A stretch of DNA of 64,000 nt from an uncultured Bacteroidales bacterium (GCA_937891905.1 CALATT010000056.1:12681-76680); one strand, 5' to 3'. Positions 6,743 through 16,246 are shown, counted from the first letter of the stretch. Notes: generated by a model from the letters alone, not told the origin. Translations and numbers: made by a program.

Positions 6743-8500
6743 ATGGTTTTACAACTTTTCACATTACTTGGAGCCCTTGGAATGTTCCTTTATGGAATGA
6801 ACTTAATGAGTTCAGGTCTCCAAAAAGCCGCAGGTGACAAATTGCGTAACCTCCTTTCAGCTATTACAGCAAATCCTTTCCGTGGTGTATTAACTGGTTT
6901 AGGAATTACCACAGTCATCCAGTCGTCCAGTGCCACCACAGTTATGGTGGTCTCATTTGTCAATGCGGGCTTGCTCACTTTGGTACAAGGTATTAGTGTC
7001 ATCATGGGCGCCAATATAGGTACTACTGTTACAGCGTGGCTCGTATCATGGTTAGGATTCAAAGCGGACATCTCGATCTTGGCTATTCCTTTGATGGCAT
7101 TAGGATTTATCTTGTCTATATCTAAGAAGGACAGCAGACGAAATATCTCCGAACTCATCGTAGGTTTCTCACTCCTCTTCTTGGGATTATCACTCATGAA
7201 GAACTCCGTACCTGATTTAAGACAGACACCAGAAGTGTTATCCTTCATTCAGGGATGGCAGGGCTATGGATTTGGTTCTACACTCATCTTCCTCGCTTTA
7301 GGTGTCATCTTAACGCTTGTATTGCAGTCATCCAGCGCCACCATGGCACTCACACTCATCATGCTCAATATGGGTTGGATTCATTTTGACATGGCGTGCG
7401 CAATGGTATTAGGTGAGAACATCGGTACTACTATTACGGCCAATATAGCCGCGGCTGTGGGTAATACCTCTGCTAAACGAGCCGCTTTGGCACACACCGT
7501 TTTCAATGTGTTTGGTGTAGTATGGGCACTCATCACTTTCCCTTGGTTCCTCAAACTCGTCGGATGGATCACTGCCTCTATCTTTGGACTACCCAACCCT
7601 GCAGACGATTCTTTCAGTATTGAGGTAACTCATGACGCGCAAGGCAATGCTATACAGTCCGACTCACAAACAGCGGCACTATACGGATTGTCCATGCTGC
7701 ATACATGCTTCAATACCATCAATACCGCCCTTCTCATCGGATTTGTTCCTGCCATCGAGAAATTAGTCTGCGCGATTATCAAGGGAAGTAAGAAAGCAAC
7801 CGATAATCTCTATCGCCTCAAATATATCAAGGCAGGTAACATGAGTACACCTGAATTGGCTACCGAACAGGCTTTCAACGAGATTATCCACTTCGCGCGA
7901 ATCTCTCACAACGGATTAGGATATATACGATCGGCTATCGGCGCAAATAAAAAAGAAGACTTCGAATTCTATCGCGAGAAATTAGTTAAATACGAAGAGA
8001 TCTCTGACCGTATTGAGTATGAGATTGCCACTTTCCTCAATTCGGTTTCTACGGCTGATATCAGCGAGACCACTTCGATGCAGATTAAATCTATGTACAA
8101 GATTATTGGTGAATTAGAGTCACTTGGAGATTCAGGCGAAGCTATTAGTCGTATGTTGTCCAGACGCAATAGTCACAATAAATCCTTTACGCCTGAGACT
8201 ATTGCGCATATCGAACAGATGATTGACGCCATCCACCATGCCTATGAAGTGATGATTAACAACTTGTCACAAGCGCACGCGGGTACGCTTTTGGATATCT
8301 CCAATGCTTTGCAGGCAGAGGAGCAAATCAATCAATTGCGCAATCAGTTACGAGAGTCGGAGATAGAAGACATCGAGCAGAATAAGACGAACTATCAGAC
8401 CAGTGTATATTATTTGGATATAGTAAGCGAACTGGAGAAAATGGGTGATTTCATGATCAACATCTCCCAAGCCCTCGAAAGAGCCTTTATTAAACAATAA
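6743..8500 (+). CDS. Na+/phosphate symporter with PhoU-like domain
   Basis: A 585-residue protein with an N-terminal NptA/PNaS transporter domain (about residues 1-350) carrying two copies of the QSSSAT motif (VIQSSSATTVMVVSFVNAG near 53-72 and LQSSSATMAL near 195-204), and a C-terminal helical PhoU-like domain (about 370-585) that contains repeated E/D-rich metal-binding helices. It is expected to import phosphate with sodium, or to equilibrate phosphate across the membrane under PhoU-like control. The spacer upstream (6682-6742) consists of short AACATCTAACAT microrepeats. No terminator follows directly; the next one is at 8799-8828 beyond a structured noncoding stretch. Confidence 0.93.
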   Translation: MVLQLFTLLGALGMFLYGMNLMSSGLQKAAGDKLRNLLSAITANPFRGVLTGLGITTVIQSSSATTVMVVSFVNAGLLTLVQGISVIMGANIGTTVTAWLVSWLGFKADISILAIPLMALGFILSISKKDSRRNISELIVGFSLLFLGLSLMKNSVPDLRQTPEVLSFIQGWQGYGFGSTLIFLALGVILTLVLQSSSATMALTLIMLNMGWIHFDMACAMVLGENIGTTITANIAAAVGNTSAKRAALAHTVFNVFGVVWALITFPWFLKLVGWITASIFGLPNPADDSFSIEVTHDAQGNAIQSDSQTAALYGLSMLHTCFNTINTALLIGFVPAIEKLVCAIIKGSKKATDNLYRLKYIKAGNMSTPELATEQAFNEIIHFARISHNGLGYIRSAIGANKKEDFEFYREKLVKYEEISDRIEYEIATFLNSVSTADISETTSMQIKSMYKIIGELESLGDSGEAISRMLSRRNSHNKSFTPETIAHIEQMIDAIHHAYEVMINNLSQAHAGTLLDISNALQAEEQINQLRNQLRESEIEDIEQNKTNYQTSVYYLDIVSELEKMGDFMINISQALERAFIKQ

Positions 8501-8722
8501 TCAATACTGATATTAACGAGGACTGCTAGCACAGCGATAGTCCGAGTTAAGAGCATGGAGAAAGCAATTGACTTTTGCTTTCGAACGGAAGGAGCAGCGG
8601 GGAGCGTCGCTCCGACCATAGACAGCATTAGGAGCCCGTCCATTTATCTCTTGGGGTCCCCGACGAATTTCTAATTCGTGGGGAGAGCGTAGAGCAAGGC
8701 GGAGTGTTACAGGAGCTACGAG

Positions 8723-8758
8723 TAGCGACTCACACGAGCCTTAGCTTAAGCGAGGTAT
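8723..8758 (+). repeat. Dispersed intergenic repeat, copy 1
   Basis: These 36 bp (TAGCGACTCACACGAG, one variable base, CTTA, one variable base, CTTAAGCGAGGTAT) match 16150-16185 at 34 of 36 positions. Weaker similarity continues for about 30 bp downstream (TTGnCGAAC). Both copies lie in noncoding DNA. Confidence 0.7.
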
Positions 8759-8798
8759 GGACCTTTGCGACTAATTGACGAACGCGACACTCACTACT

Positions 8799-8828
8799 AA
8801 AAAAATCGCTCTTCGGGGCGATTTTTTT
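8799..8828 (+). terminator. UUCG-loop intrinsic terminator (bidirectional)
   Basis: Stem ATCGCTC / GGGCGAT closed by a TTCG tetraloop, flanked by seven A upstream and seven T downstream, so it can act in both directions. The trailing T run plus G forms the TTTG -33 element of the proS promoter. Confidence 0.85.
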
Positions 8829-8858
8829 GCATATATCAAAAAAAAACACTACCTTTGC
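8826..8858 (+). promoter_or_regulatory. proS promoter
   Basis: TTTG at 8826-8829 and TACCTTTGC at 8850-8858. The -7 element is the left arm of an inverted repeat ACCTTTGC-accc-GCAAAGGT (8851-8870). Confidence 0.68.
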
Positions 8859-8871
8859 ACCCGCAAAGGTC

Positions 8872-8898
8872 ACTTCACACTAAAACGGTGTCTGAAGT
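8872..8898 (+). other. 5' UTR hairpin upstream of proS
   Basis: ACTTCA-CAC ... GTG-tc-TGAAGT forms a stem-loop in the proS leader with a loop of about seven bases. There is no T run, so it is not a terminator; it could stabilise the transcript or affect translation. No known riboswitch or T-box is recognised. Confidence 0.4.
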
Positions 8899-8931
8899 TA
8901 TACTTATGAATACTAAATACAATACAATATA

Positions 8932-10422
8932 ATGGCAAACTTTCAAAAATTAACCCCTCGATCAGAGGATTATTCTAAATGGTACAACGAACTCGTGGTC
9001 AAAGCAGACCTCGCAGAGCAAAGCGCAGTACGCGGATGTATGGTTATCAAGCCATACGGATACGCCATTTGGGAAACAATACAAGCAGAACTGGATAAAC
9101 GATTCAAAGAAAAAGGAGTGAAGAACGCTTACTTCCCACTCCTCATCCCGAAATCATTCCTTAGCCGCGAAGCGGAGCATGTAGAGGGCTTCGCCAAAGA
9201 GTGCGCTGTCGTTACTCACCACCGACTCATGAATGACCCAGAAGGAAAAGGAGTAGTAGTGGACCCACAAGCACGCTTGGAAGAAGAACTCATCATTCGC
9301 CCCACTTCAGAAACAATCATCTGGAATACATACAAGAACTGGATCAATAGTTATCGTGACCTACCTATCCTCTGCAATCAATGGTGCAATGTGATGCGTT
9401 GGGAGATGCGTACACGCCTTTTCTTACGCACCGCGGAGTTCCTTTGGCAAGAAGGACACACCGCGCATGCCACCAAAGAAGAGGCAGAGGATTACGCACG
9501 CCAAATGCTCGATGTATATGCTGATTTCGCAGAGAAAGTGATGGCAATACCTGTTGTTAAGGGTGTTAAATCACCTAACGAACGATTTGCTGGCGCACTC
9601 AATACCTATTGTATTGAAGCTATGATGCAAGATGGTAAGGCACTCCAAGCAGGTACCAGCCACTTCTTAGGTCAGAACTTCGCCAAGAGTTTCGATGTGC
9701 AGTTCCTCACTAATGAGAATAAATTCGAATATGTATGGGCTACCAGTTGGGGTGTTTCTACTCGTCTGATGGGCGCGCTCATCATGACGCACTCGGACGA
9801 TAACGGATTAGTACTGCCTCCACACCTCGCACCAATACAAGTGGTTATCGTACCTATCTTCCGCAAAGCAGAGCAGTTAGGCGAACTATTAGAGAAAATC
9901 AATCCTATCGCTGACCAACTCAAAGCACTCGGCATACGCGTCAAAGTGGATACAGACGATAAATATACTCCTGGTTATAAGTTCGCTGACTATGAACTCA
10001 AAGGTGTGCCTGTGCGCTTAGCGATGGGTGGCCGAGACTTAGAAAACGGTACTATTGAAATAGCACGCCGCGACACACAAACCAAAGAGACCGTTTCTAT
10101 CGATGGCATCGTTAATACCGTTCAAGCACTGCTCGAGGAAATACAAACCAACCTTCTGCAGAAAGCACTCTCTTTCCGCGTAGAGAATACACGCAGCGTG
10201 GACTCATACGAGGAATTCAAAGAAGAAGTAAAGAAAGGTGGATTTATCCTCGCACATTGGGATGGCACACCCGAGACAGAGCAGCGCATCAAAGAGGAAA
10301 CAAAAGCTACTATCCGCTGCATTCCATTACCTGAACTTAAAGAGTTCCAGTCCGAACCAGGCGTATGCATGGTGACAGGCAAACCAAGTGCAGGAAGAGT
10401 TGTTTTCGCACTCAGTTATTAA
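8932..10422 (+). CDS. proS: Proline--tRNA ligase (archaeal/eukaryotic-like type)
   Basis: A 496-residue class II aminoacyl-tRNA synthetase that charges tRNA-Pro. The start [20 protein letters not shown] and the absence of the ~180-residue editing insertion of E. coli-type ProRS place it in the shorter archaeal/eukaryotic-like class found in Bacteroidota. Class II motif 2 ([20 protein letters not shown]) lies near residues 152-171, followed by the [10 protein letters not shown] segment and motif [15 protein letters not shown] near 238-252. The anticodon-binding domain follows (about 295-400), with a C-terminal extension ending in ALSY. It has its own promoter with leader and is probably co-transcribed with the DUF4294 gene 36 bp downstream. 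Confidence 0.96.
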   Translation: MANFQKLTPRSEDYSKWYNELVVKADLAEQSAVRGCMVIKPYGYAIWETIQAELDKRFKEKGVKNAYFPLLIPKSFLSREAEHVEGFAKECAVVTHHRLMNDPEGKGVVVDPQARLEEELIIRPTSETIIWNTYKNWINSYRDLPILCNQWCNVMRWEMRTRLFLRTAEFLWQEGHTAHATKEEAEDYARQMLDVYADFAEKVMAIPVVKGVKSPNERFAGALNTYCIEAMMQDGKALQAGTSHFLGQNFAKSFDVQFLTNENKFEYVWATSWGVSTRLMGALIMTHSDDNGLVLPPHLAPIQVVIVPIFRKAEQLGELLEKINPIADQLKALGIRVKVDTDDKYTPGYKFADYELKGVPVRLAMGGRDLENGTIEIARRDTQTKETVSIDGIVNTVQALLEEIQTNLLQKALSFRVENTRSVDSYEEFKEEVKKGGFILAHWDGTPETEQRIKEETKATIRCIPLPELKEFQSEPGVCMVTGKPSAGRVVFALSY

Positions 10423-10458
10423 GCAACACAGCGGGAAACCGCATACCACAAGAGGTAC

Positions 10459-11040
10459 ATGAAACGATTACTATACCTCATATTACTATTGGCAGTGAGC
10501 ACGAATATGCTCGCTGCCAATGCGTATGTGGACTCCTGTATGATACGCATTGAGAACGGAGACACACTATACATGGCATGGCTACACGATGTGTGGGTTT
10601 ATCCCCCTATGCGATTCAAAAACAAACGGCAAGAACGATTCTATTGGAAGACAGTACGCGATGTTAAAAAAACCCTCCCATACGCCAAGATGATTACCAA
10701 AGATATGGCGTACGCTGATGCAGAGTTAGCTAAACTGCCCGACAAAAAAAGTCGCAAGAAATGGTGGCGGAGCTACGAGAAATACCTATTCAAGAAATAC
10801 GAGAAAGACTTCCGTGGCATGTATGCCAGTCAAGGAATGATGCTCATGAAACTGATGGATAGAGAAACAGACCGAACAAGCTACGAACTCATCAAGCAAT
10901 ATAGAGGCAAAGCAAGTGCTAATTTCTGGCAGTTCGTTGCCAAACTATTCAAGAATGACCTCAAAGAAGAGTACAACGCTGCTGATAAAGATAAGATTGT
11001 TGAGCGCGTTATTAACCTCGTCGAAGCAGGGCAGTTATAA
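10459..11040 (+). CDS. DUF4294 family exported protein
   Basis: A 193-residue protein with a signal peptide (MKRLLYLILLLAVSTNMLAA, cleavage after about residue 20). The mature part is strongly basic and helical, with the family-typical segments GDTLYMAWLHDVWVYPPMRF and KKTLPYAKMITKDMAYADAE. DUF4294 proteins are a Bacteroidota family of unknown function presumed periplasmic. It ends convergently with the MATE transporter gene, overlapping it by 6 bp. Co-transcription with proS is likely, since only 36 bp separate them. Confidence 0.85.
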   Translation: MKRLLYLILLLAVSTNMLAANAYVDSCMIRIENGDTLYMAWLHDVWVYPPMRFKNKRQERFYWKTVRDVKKTLPYAKMITKDMAYADAELAKLPDKKSRKKWWRSYEKYLFKKYEKDFRGMYASQGMMLMKLMDRETDRTSYELIKQYRGKASANFWQFVAKLFKNDLKEEYNAADKDKIVERVINLVEAGQL

Positions 11041-12396
11041 AAACAAAAAACCACGGAAGCGCCTGATAGCAATTCCTATCATAATAGCAGCCGTTATCGC
11101 AGCCATCGCATCACTAATAGGAATAGCCCACCATACACCTAATATGGGATTATCAAATAATAACGGCACGAATAAGAGCAGCGGAATAAGAAAGAGCACT
11201 TGGCGCGTCATGCTCAAGAAAATAGACTTACCCGCCATACCTATTGAGGTGAAGAAGTTACCCGCTACCATCTGAAAACCAATAATCAACATCGTACTGC
11301 AGATAATACGCATAGGCACTATTGTCTGCTCAATAAGGTTGATATCGTGCGTGAAAATCTGGGTTATTTGCCGCGGAAAACACTCTCCTAATACAAAGAT
11401 GATAGCCATCACACCCGTTGCATATAAGCAAGTGAGGTAGAACGAACGCAGCATACGGTCATACTGCTTCGCACCGTAGTTATATCCCGTGATAGGTTGC
11501 ATACCTTGGTTCAGACCCATGATAATCATTGCAAACACAAACACTATACGATTAATAACACCATAGGACGCAATAGCTAAATCTCCACCGTAGTGCTTCA
11601 GTTGATTATTGATAATAATCACCACAAAGCAATGAGCTATATTATATAAGAATGGCGATAGACCTATCGCTAAGGAACGCTTGGTGATATGCTTATCAAG
11701 CATCCATATACCTCGGTGAAAACGAACCAACTCATCCTTATTAAGGAATTTTGTCAACTGCCATACTACTGCCACAGCTTGACTCAATACCGTTGCCAAT
11801 GCCGCACCGCGGACACCCATATCCAAACCGAAGATGAAGATTGGATCCAGAATAACATTAATCGTCACCGCCACAATAGTGGCTACCATAGAGAAACGAG
11901 GATGACCCGCCGAACGAAGCATACTATTCAGTCCGAAATAGATATGCGTTAGCACATTACCCAAAAGGATAATCTCTATGTATTCATGTGCATAACCCAA
12001 AGTGTCTTCACTCGCACCAAAAGCCATCAAGATAGGGTCTAACCAAATCAAACCCACTACCATCACTAATGTGGAGAGAATGATATTGAGTACTATCACA
12101 TTACCCAACACCTTATTCGCTTTTTCGTAATCGCGCTCCCCTAAATAGATAGCCAAGAGCGACGAGGCTCCTACACCCACTAAACTACCAAATGCCGCAC
12201 ATATATCCATGAATGGTTTGGCTACCGTCAACGCACCTAAGGCCAACGCACCACATCCATGACCGATATAAATACTATCCACTATATTATATAGCGAACT
12301 TGCCGTCATTGCTATAATGGCGGGCATCGCATACTTAAATAATAGTTTATGGATAGGAGCAGTACCTAATTCGGTGGTGGCGTTCATGCTAATCAA
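11035..12396 (-). CDS. MATE family efflux transporter
   Basis: A 453-residue protein with twelve hydrophobic segments in two homologous halves, starting with the typical TELGTAPIHKLLFKYAMPAI and followed by NIVDSIYIGHGCGALALGAL. These are hallmarks of the MATE family (DinF/NorM-like), which exports drugs or metabolites in exchange for Na+ or H+. The second half has GLNQGMQPITGYNYGAKQYD, also characteristic. It is the last gene of the fba operon; its start overlaps the end of mrp by 8 bp. Substrate unknown. Confidence 0.93.
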   Translation of the reverse strand: MISMNATTELGTAPIHKLLFKYAMPAIIAMTASSLYNIVDSIYIGHGCGALALGALTVAKPFMDICAAFGSLVGVGASSLLAIYLGERDYEKANKVLGNVIVLNIILSTLVMVVGLIWLDPILMAFGASEDTLGYAHEYIEIILLGNVLTHIYFGLNSMLRSAGHPRFSMVATIVAVTINVILDPIFIFGLDMGVRGAALATVLSQAVAVVWQLTKFLNKDELVRFHRGIWMLDKHITKRSLAIGLSPFLYNIAHCFVVIIINNQLKHYGGDLAIASYGVINRIVFVFAMIIMGLNQGMQPITGYNYGAKQYDRMLRSFYLTCLYATGVMAIIFVLGECFPRQITQIFTHDINLIEQTIVPMRIICSTMLIIGFQMVAGNFFTSIGMAGKSIFLSMTRQVLFLIPLLLFVPLLFDNPILGVWWAIPISDAMAAITAAIMIGIAIRRFRGFLFL

Positions 12397-13429
12397 TCAG
12401 TTGTTGTGCTATCTGTTCAAAAGCCGCTGCGCCTGGGTGACCCACTTGCATTGCGATAGGCATTCCCTCGTCGCCTCCTTCGCGGATAGACTGCACCAAA
12501 GGAATCTGACCCAATAAACGCACATCCAACTCTTCTGCCAAGCGCTTACCTCCCTCTTTGCCGAATATATAATACTTATTCTCTGGCAACTCGGCAGGCG
12601 TGAACCAAGACATATTCTCAATCAGTCCGAGGATAGGTATATTCACCTTCTCATTGCGGAACATATCCACACCTTTGCGTGCATCAACGAGCGCCACAGG
12701 TTGCGGCGTTGTAACCACCACCACACCCGTCAACTGCAGTGTAGAAATAAGCGTCAGATGAATATCACTCGTACCTGGTGGAAGGTCTATCAAGAAATAA
12801 TCCAATTCCCCCCAATGCGCATCTTGTATCAATTGTTTGATAGCATTAGAAGCCATACCGCCACGCCAAATAACGGCTTGGTTAGGGTCCACAAAGAAAC
12901 CAATAGAAAGCATCTTCACACCATACTGCTCGATAGGCTCTATCAGCGTGCGACCATCTACCTCTACCGAAACAGGGCGACAACCTTCACATTGGAACAT
13001 CTTAGGCATTGATGGCCCATGTATATCTGCATCCAACAAACCTACCCTAAAGCCCTTTTGCGCCAGCGCAACAGCCATGTTAGCCGCCACAGTGGACTTA
13101 CCTACTCCACCCTTACCGCTATGAATAGCAATAACTTGCTTGGAGCGGATGGCGGGAGCAGTGAGCTCTGGGGATAGGTTTTGTTTGATGAACTTAGTAT
13201 GAATATGCGGCACCACATTCGCATCAATATAGGTCTTCAAAGCCACCTCAGTAGCTTTCACTACTGATTTCATGAACGGGTCGTTATCTTTCTGAAAAAT
13301 AAGAGAGAAACTAACCTCATACCCCGAGATGCGTATATCATCCTCGAGCATTCCGCTCTCTATCAGGTCCTTACCAGTACCTGGATAGCGAACATGCTTC
13401 AAAGCCTCTATTACTTGTTGTGGATACAT
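12389..13429 (-). CDS. mrp: Mrp/NBP35-type Fe-S carrier ATPase
   Basis: A 346-residue P-loop protein of the Mrp/ApbC family, which loads or transfers iron-sulfur clusters to client proteins. The N-terminal ~90 residues form a DUF59/MIP18-like domain, followed by the deviant Walker A AIHSGKGGVGKSTVAANMA near residue 105 and Walker B-like YFLIDLPPGTSD. The C-terminal CxxC pair of many Mrp proteins is replaced here by ENMSWFTPAELPENKYYIFG, a variant seen in this phylum; a CxxC does occur earlier in FQCEGCRP. It lies 17 bp after the CoA-transferase gene and overlaps the MATE gene by 8 bp. Confidence 0.92.
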   Translation of the reverse strand: MYPQQVIEALKHVRYPGTGKDLIESGMLEDDIRISGYEVSFSLIFQKDNDPFMKSVVKATEVALKTYIDANVVPHIHTKFIKQNLSPELTAPAIRSKQVIAIHSGKGGVGKSTVAANMAVALAQKGFRVGLLDADIHGPSMPKMFQCEGCRPVSVEVDGRTLIEPIEQYGVKMLSIGFFVDPNQAVIWRGGMASNAIKQLIQDAHWGELDYFLIDLPPGTSDIHLTLISTLQLTGVVVVTTPQPVALVDARKGVDMFRNEKVNIPILGLIENMSWFTPAELPENKYYIFGKEGGKRLAEELDVRLLGQIPLVQSIREGGDEGMPIAMQVGHPGAAAFEQIAQQLID

Positions 13430-13446
13430 ATTCTACCTCTTTTTTA

Positions 13447-14952
13447 TTAGCGTTTATAATTCTCCCACTTGGTGTTACGCATATCGCCTGACTTGAGGAA
13501 TTCCTCGTGCATAGCGAGTGCGCAAGAGAGTGTATGAGGCGTGTGAGCCTTCTTGCTCATCTCGATATACTCGCGCAACATTGGGCGGTATTGTGGGTCC
13601 ACGCAGTTCTCGATAATCTCGTGAGCGCGTTGGATAGGACTCTTACCACGCAAGTCAGCAATACCATGCTCGGTGATGATAATCTTCACAGAGTGCTCGC
13701 TATGGTCGTGGTGGCTCACCATTGGTACGAAAGCCGAGATAGCACCACCCTTAGCAGTAGATGGAGTGGTATAGATAGAGATATACGCATTGCGGGTGAA
13801 ATCACCACTACCTCCAATACCATTCATCATCTTCGTTCCGCATACATGGGTAGAGTTGATATTTCCATAGATATCTGCTTCGAGAGCAGTATTGATGGTG
13901 ATTAGTCCCATGCGGCGTGCCAACTCTGGGTTGTTACTGATTTCCTGAGGACGAAGAATGAGTTTATCCTTGAAGAAATCCATGTTATCGATGATATGCT
14001 GCAGTTTGTCAGCACCGATAGTGAGTGAGCAACCACTTGCGAACTTAATGCGTCCCTCATCCATCAAACCTACTACTGAATCTTGAATAACCTCTGTGTA
14101 CATCTCGAATGGAGGAATGTTCTCGTTAGCACCAAGTGCACCGAGCACTGCATTCGCTACATTACCTACACCTGACTGGATAGGAAGGAAGGTAGAAGGA
14201 ATACGACCTGCTTTCATCTCTGCTTCGAGGAAAGAAGCCACATTCTCACCAATTTTCTCTGTCACTTCATCCAGCGGAGTGAACGCACCTACCTCATTAG
14301 GACGATTGGTCTTCACTACTGCGAGCAGTTTCTCTGCAGGGATAGTGATACAATCGGTACCGATACGGTCAGAAACGCTATATACAGGTATCTCACGGCG
14401 TTGTGGTGGGTCGGTTGGTTCGTAGATATCATGCATACCACGCATAGTGGCTGGCATCGCTTCGTTCAACTCCACGATCACCTTATCTGCCAAGCGGCAG
14501 AAAGTAGGTACATTACCCACACCTGCGGTAGGAACGATCTCTATCACATCGCCATTCTCTACCACTTGGCACGCCTCGATAATAGCGAAATCTGGCTTAG
14601 GCATGAAGCCATAACGCAGGTCTTGCGCCAATTCGCTCAAGTGCATATCATAGTAATGTGCACCCTGCGCATTGAGTTCCGTACGCAAGTCTTTATTTCC
14701 TTGATAAGGAGTGCGGAAAAGGATAGCGTGTGCACGCGCTAAAGCGCCGTCACAAGAGTCACCTGTGGACGCGCCAGTGTACATGCCAATCTTGAATGGT
14801 TTGCCCTCAGCATGGAGAGCCTCAGCCTTCTCTGCGATGGCTGTAGGCACATCTTTGGGAGCACCTGCGGGGGTGAAACCACCCATACCGCAGATTGCAC
14901 CATCAAAGACATACGCAGCCGCCTCAGAGGCTGACATAAATGGAAGAGCCAT
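13447..14952 (-). CDS. Acetyl-CoA hydrolase/succinyl-CoA:acetate CoA-transferase
   Basis: A 501-residue protein of the Ach1/AarC/Cat1 family. It probably moves CoA between succinyl-CoA and acetate, a step in the fermentative production of acetate and succinate or propionate. Visible are the N-terminal GGFTPAGAPKDVPTAIAEK, the central ENIPPFEMYTEVIQDSVVGL with the conserved glutamates around the catalytic one, and the C-terminal EHGIADLRGKSPIQRAHEII. Length matches the family. It follows fba by 2 bp, linking glycolytic and end-product metabolism in one operon. Whether it acts as hydrolase or transferase cannot be decided from sequence; transferase is more likely. Confidence 0.9.
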   Translation of the reverse strand: MALPFMSASEAAAYVFDGAICGMGGFTPAGAPKDVPTAIAEKAEALHAEGKPFKIGMYTGASTGDSCDGALARAHAILFRTPYQGNKDLRTELNAQGAHYYDMHLSELAQDLRYGFMPKPDFAIIEACQVVENGDVIEIVPTAGVGNVPTFCRLADKVIVELNEAMPATMRGMHDIYEPTDPPQRREIPVYSVSDRIGTDCITIPAEKLLAVVKTNRPNEVGAFTPLDEVTEKIGENVASFLEAEMKAGRIPSTFLPIQSGVGNVANAVLGALGANENIPPFEMYTEVIQDSVVGLMDEGRIKFASGCSLTIGADKLQHIIDNMDFFKDKLILRPQEISNNPELARRMGLITINTALEADIYGNINSTHVCGTKMMNGIGGSGDFTRNAYISIYTTPSTAKGGAISAFVPMVSHHDHSEHSVKIIITEHGIADLRGKSPIQRAHEIIENCVDPQYRPMLREYIEMSKKAHTPHTLSCALAMHEEFLKSGDMRNTKWENYKR

Positions 14953-14954
14953 GA

Positions 14955-15956
14955 TTATTCTGCTTTACCGTTAGAACCTAATACATTGATGATTTTGTGC
15001 TTGTAGAGCTCTGTCATCAAGTCGCGAGCAGGACCGCAGTATTTGCGTGGGTCGAACTCACCTGGCTTCTCTGCAAATACTTTGCGTACTGCAGCGGTGA
15101 AGGCAAGGCGGCTATCTGAGTCAATGTTAATCTTGCAAACAGCGCTCTCAGATGCCTTGCGGAGTTGCTCCTCTGGAATACCTACCGCGTCCGGGAATTT
15201 ACCACCATATTGGTTGATGATATCTACATACTCCTGTGGTACAGAAGAAGAACCGTGGAGTACGATTGGGAAACCAGGAAGCTGCTCCATGATTGCATCG
15301 AGGATGTCGAATGCCAATGGAGGAGGAACGAGTTTGCCTGTTTGTGGATCTACTGTACATTGCTCACGGGTGAACTTGTATGCACCGTGGCTGGTACCGA
15401 TAGAAATAGCGAGTGAGTCGCAACCAGTACGAGTAGCGAAATCAACTACCTCTTCTGGCTTGGTATAGTGGCTCTCTGCTGCAGACACTTCGTCTTCTAC
15501 ACCAGCCAATACGCCGAGCTCTGCCTCTACTGTCACACCATGAGCGTGAGCGTATTCTACTACCTTTTGTGTGAGGGCGATATTCTCCTCGTATGGAAGG
15601 TGGCTACCGTCGATCATCACGCTTGAGAAACCGAAGTCAACGCAAGACTTGCAGGTCTCGAAGCTATCTCCGTGGTCGAGGTGTAAGCAGATTTGTGGAT
15701 TCTCCCAACCTAACTCTTTTGCGTACTCTACAGCACCTTGAGCCATATAGCGGAGAAGTGTTTGGTTAGCATAGTTGCGTGCACCTTTAGAAACCTGAAG
15801 GATAACAGGGCTCTTGGTGTCAGCAGCTGCTTTGATGATTGCTTGGAGTTGCTCCATGTTGTTGAAGTTGAAGGCTGGGATAGCATATCCGCCTTTGATT
15901 GCTTTGGCAAACATTTCCTTGGTGTTTACCAAGCCTAATTCTTTGTAACTTACCAT
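14955..15956 (-). CDS. fba: Class II fructose-bisphosphate aldolase
   Basis: A 333-residue zinc-dependent aldolase that splits fructose 1,6-bisphosphate in glycolysis. Characteristic segments are YAIPAFNFNNMEQLQAIIKA near residue 30, the zinc-site ICLHLDHGDSFETCKSC near 90-105, VEAELGVLAGVEDEV near 145, ISIGTSHGAYKF near 185-196, and VLHGSSSVP near 233. The length and the EDEVSAAESHYTKPEE loop fit the class II group common in Bacteroidota. It is the first gene of a four-gene operon (fba, CoA-transferase, mrp, MATE) transcribed from 16053-16084, with a leader of about 90 bases. Confidence 0.95.
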   Translation of the reverse strand: MVSYKELGLVNTKEMFAKAIKGGYAIPAFNFNNMEQLQAIIKAAADTKSPVILQVSKGARNYANQTLLRYMAQGAVEYAKELGWENPQICLHLDHGDSFETCKSCVDFGFSSVMIDGSHLPYEENIALTQKVVEYAHAHGVTVEAELGVLAGVEDEVSAAESHYTKPEEVVDFATRTGCDSLAISIGTSHGAYKFTREQCTVDPQTGKLVPPPLAFDILDAIMEQLPGFPIVLHGSSSVPQEYVDIINQYGGKFPDAVGIPEEQLRKASESAVCKINIDSDSRLAFTAAVRKVFAEKPGEFDPRKYCGPARDLMTELYKHKIINVLGSNGKAE

Positions 15957-16052
15957 GTTTTTAGATTTTAATTGTTAACTTATTTTGTTTTGTTTTCAGT
16001 TGTCAGTGCTCAGTTTGTACAATTGATATTGTACATTACGCGTATTCGGCGA

Positions 16053-16084
16053 CAAAGTTACTGCTTTTTTTTGAACTGACCAAA
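16053..16084 (-). promoter_or_regulatory. fba operon promoter
   Basis: Minus strand TAACTTTGT (-7; 16052-16060) and TTTG (16081-16084) 24 bp upstream. The leader to the ATG at 15956 contains CAGT-type microrepeats (15990-16015). Confidence 0.6.
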
Positions 16085-16149
16085 TTTTTTTATCAAACAA
16101 AATGAATTGACACCTTGAAGTTACAAAAAAACGACGAAGAGAGCCGCGA

Positions 16150-16185
16150 TAGCGACTCACACGAGTCTTAACTTAAGCGAGGTAT
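16150..16185 (+). repeat. Dispersed intergenic repeat, copy 2
   Basis: This matches 8723-8758 at 34 of 36 positions. It lies between the fba promoter and the terminator at 16214-16246, in the 397-bp gap between fba and the OPT gene. No coding potential was seen on either strand. Confidence 0.7.
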
Positions 16186-16213
16186 CGTCTTATGCAATCC
16201 ATTTGCCGAACAC

Positions 16214-16246
16214 AAAAACACCGCCACTCATTTCTGAATGACGGTG
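16214..16246 (-). terminator. Minus-strand intrinsic terminator after the OPT gene
   Basis: Read on the minus strand, CACCGTCATTCA-GAAA-TGAGTGGCGGTG pairs along 12 bp (two G-U) with a GAAA tetraloop, followed by five T. It lies about 110 bp downstream of the OPT transporter stop codon. Confidence 0.82.

Larger units (their letters stand above)
8501..8828 (+). other. Structured noncoding region, candidate 3' UTR or small RNA
   Basis: This stretch has no credible ORF and is denser in G+C and in hairpins than nearby spacers. Visible stems include GGACT/AGTCC (8520-8543 area), AAAGCAA/TTGCTTT (8561-8581), GGAGC/GCTCC (8600-8613 area), and a strong TCCCC-ACGAATT / AATTCGT-GGGGA stem with TCT loop (8656-8686 area). 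It ends in the UUCG terminator at 8799-8828. No upstream TAnnTTTGC promoter was seen, so it may be the 3' UTR of the phosphate transporter mRNA. It does not show the hallmark segments of RNase P RNA, tmRNA or SRP RNA. Part of it recurs at 16150. Confidence 0.4.

Noticed and set aside
8501..8828. RNase P RNA, tmRNA or SRP RNA
   Set aside because: The hallmark conserved segments of these RNAs were looked for and not seen on either strand.
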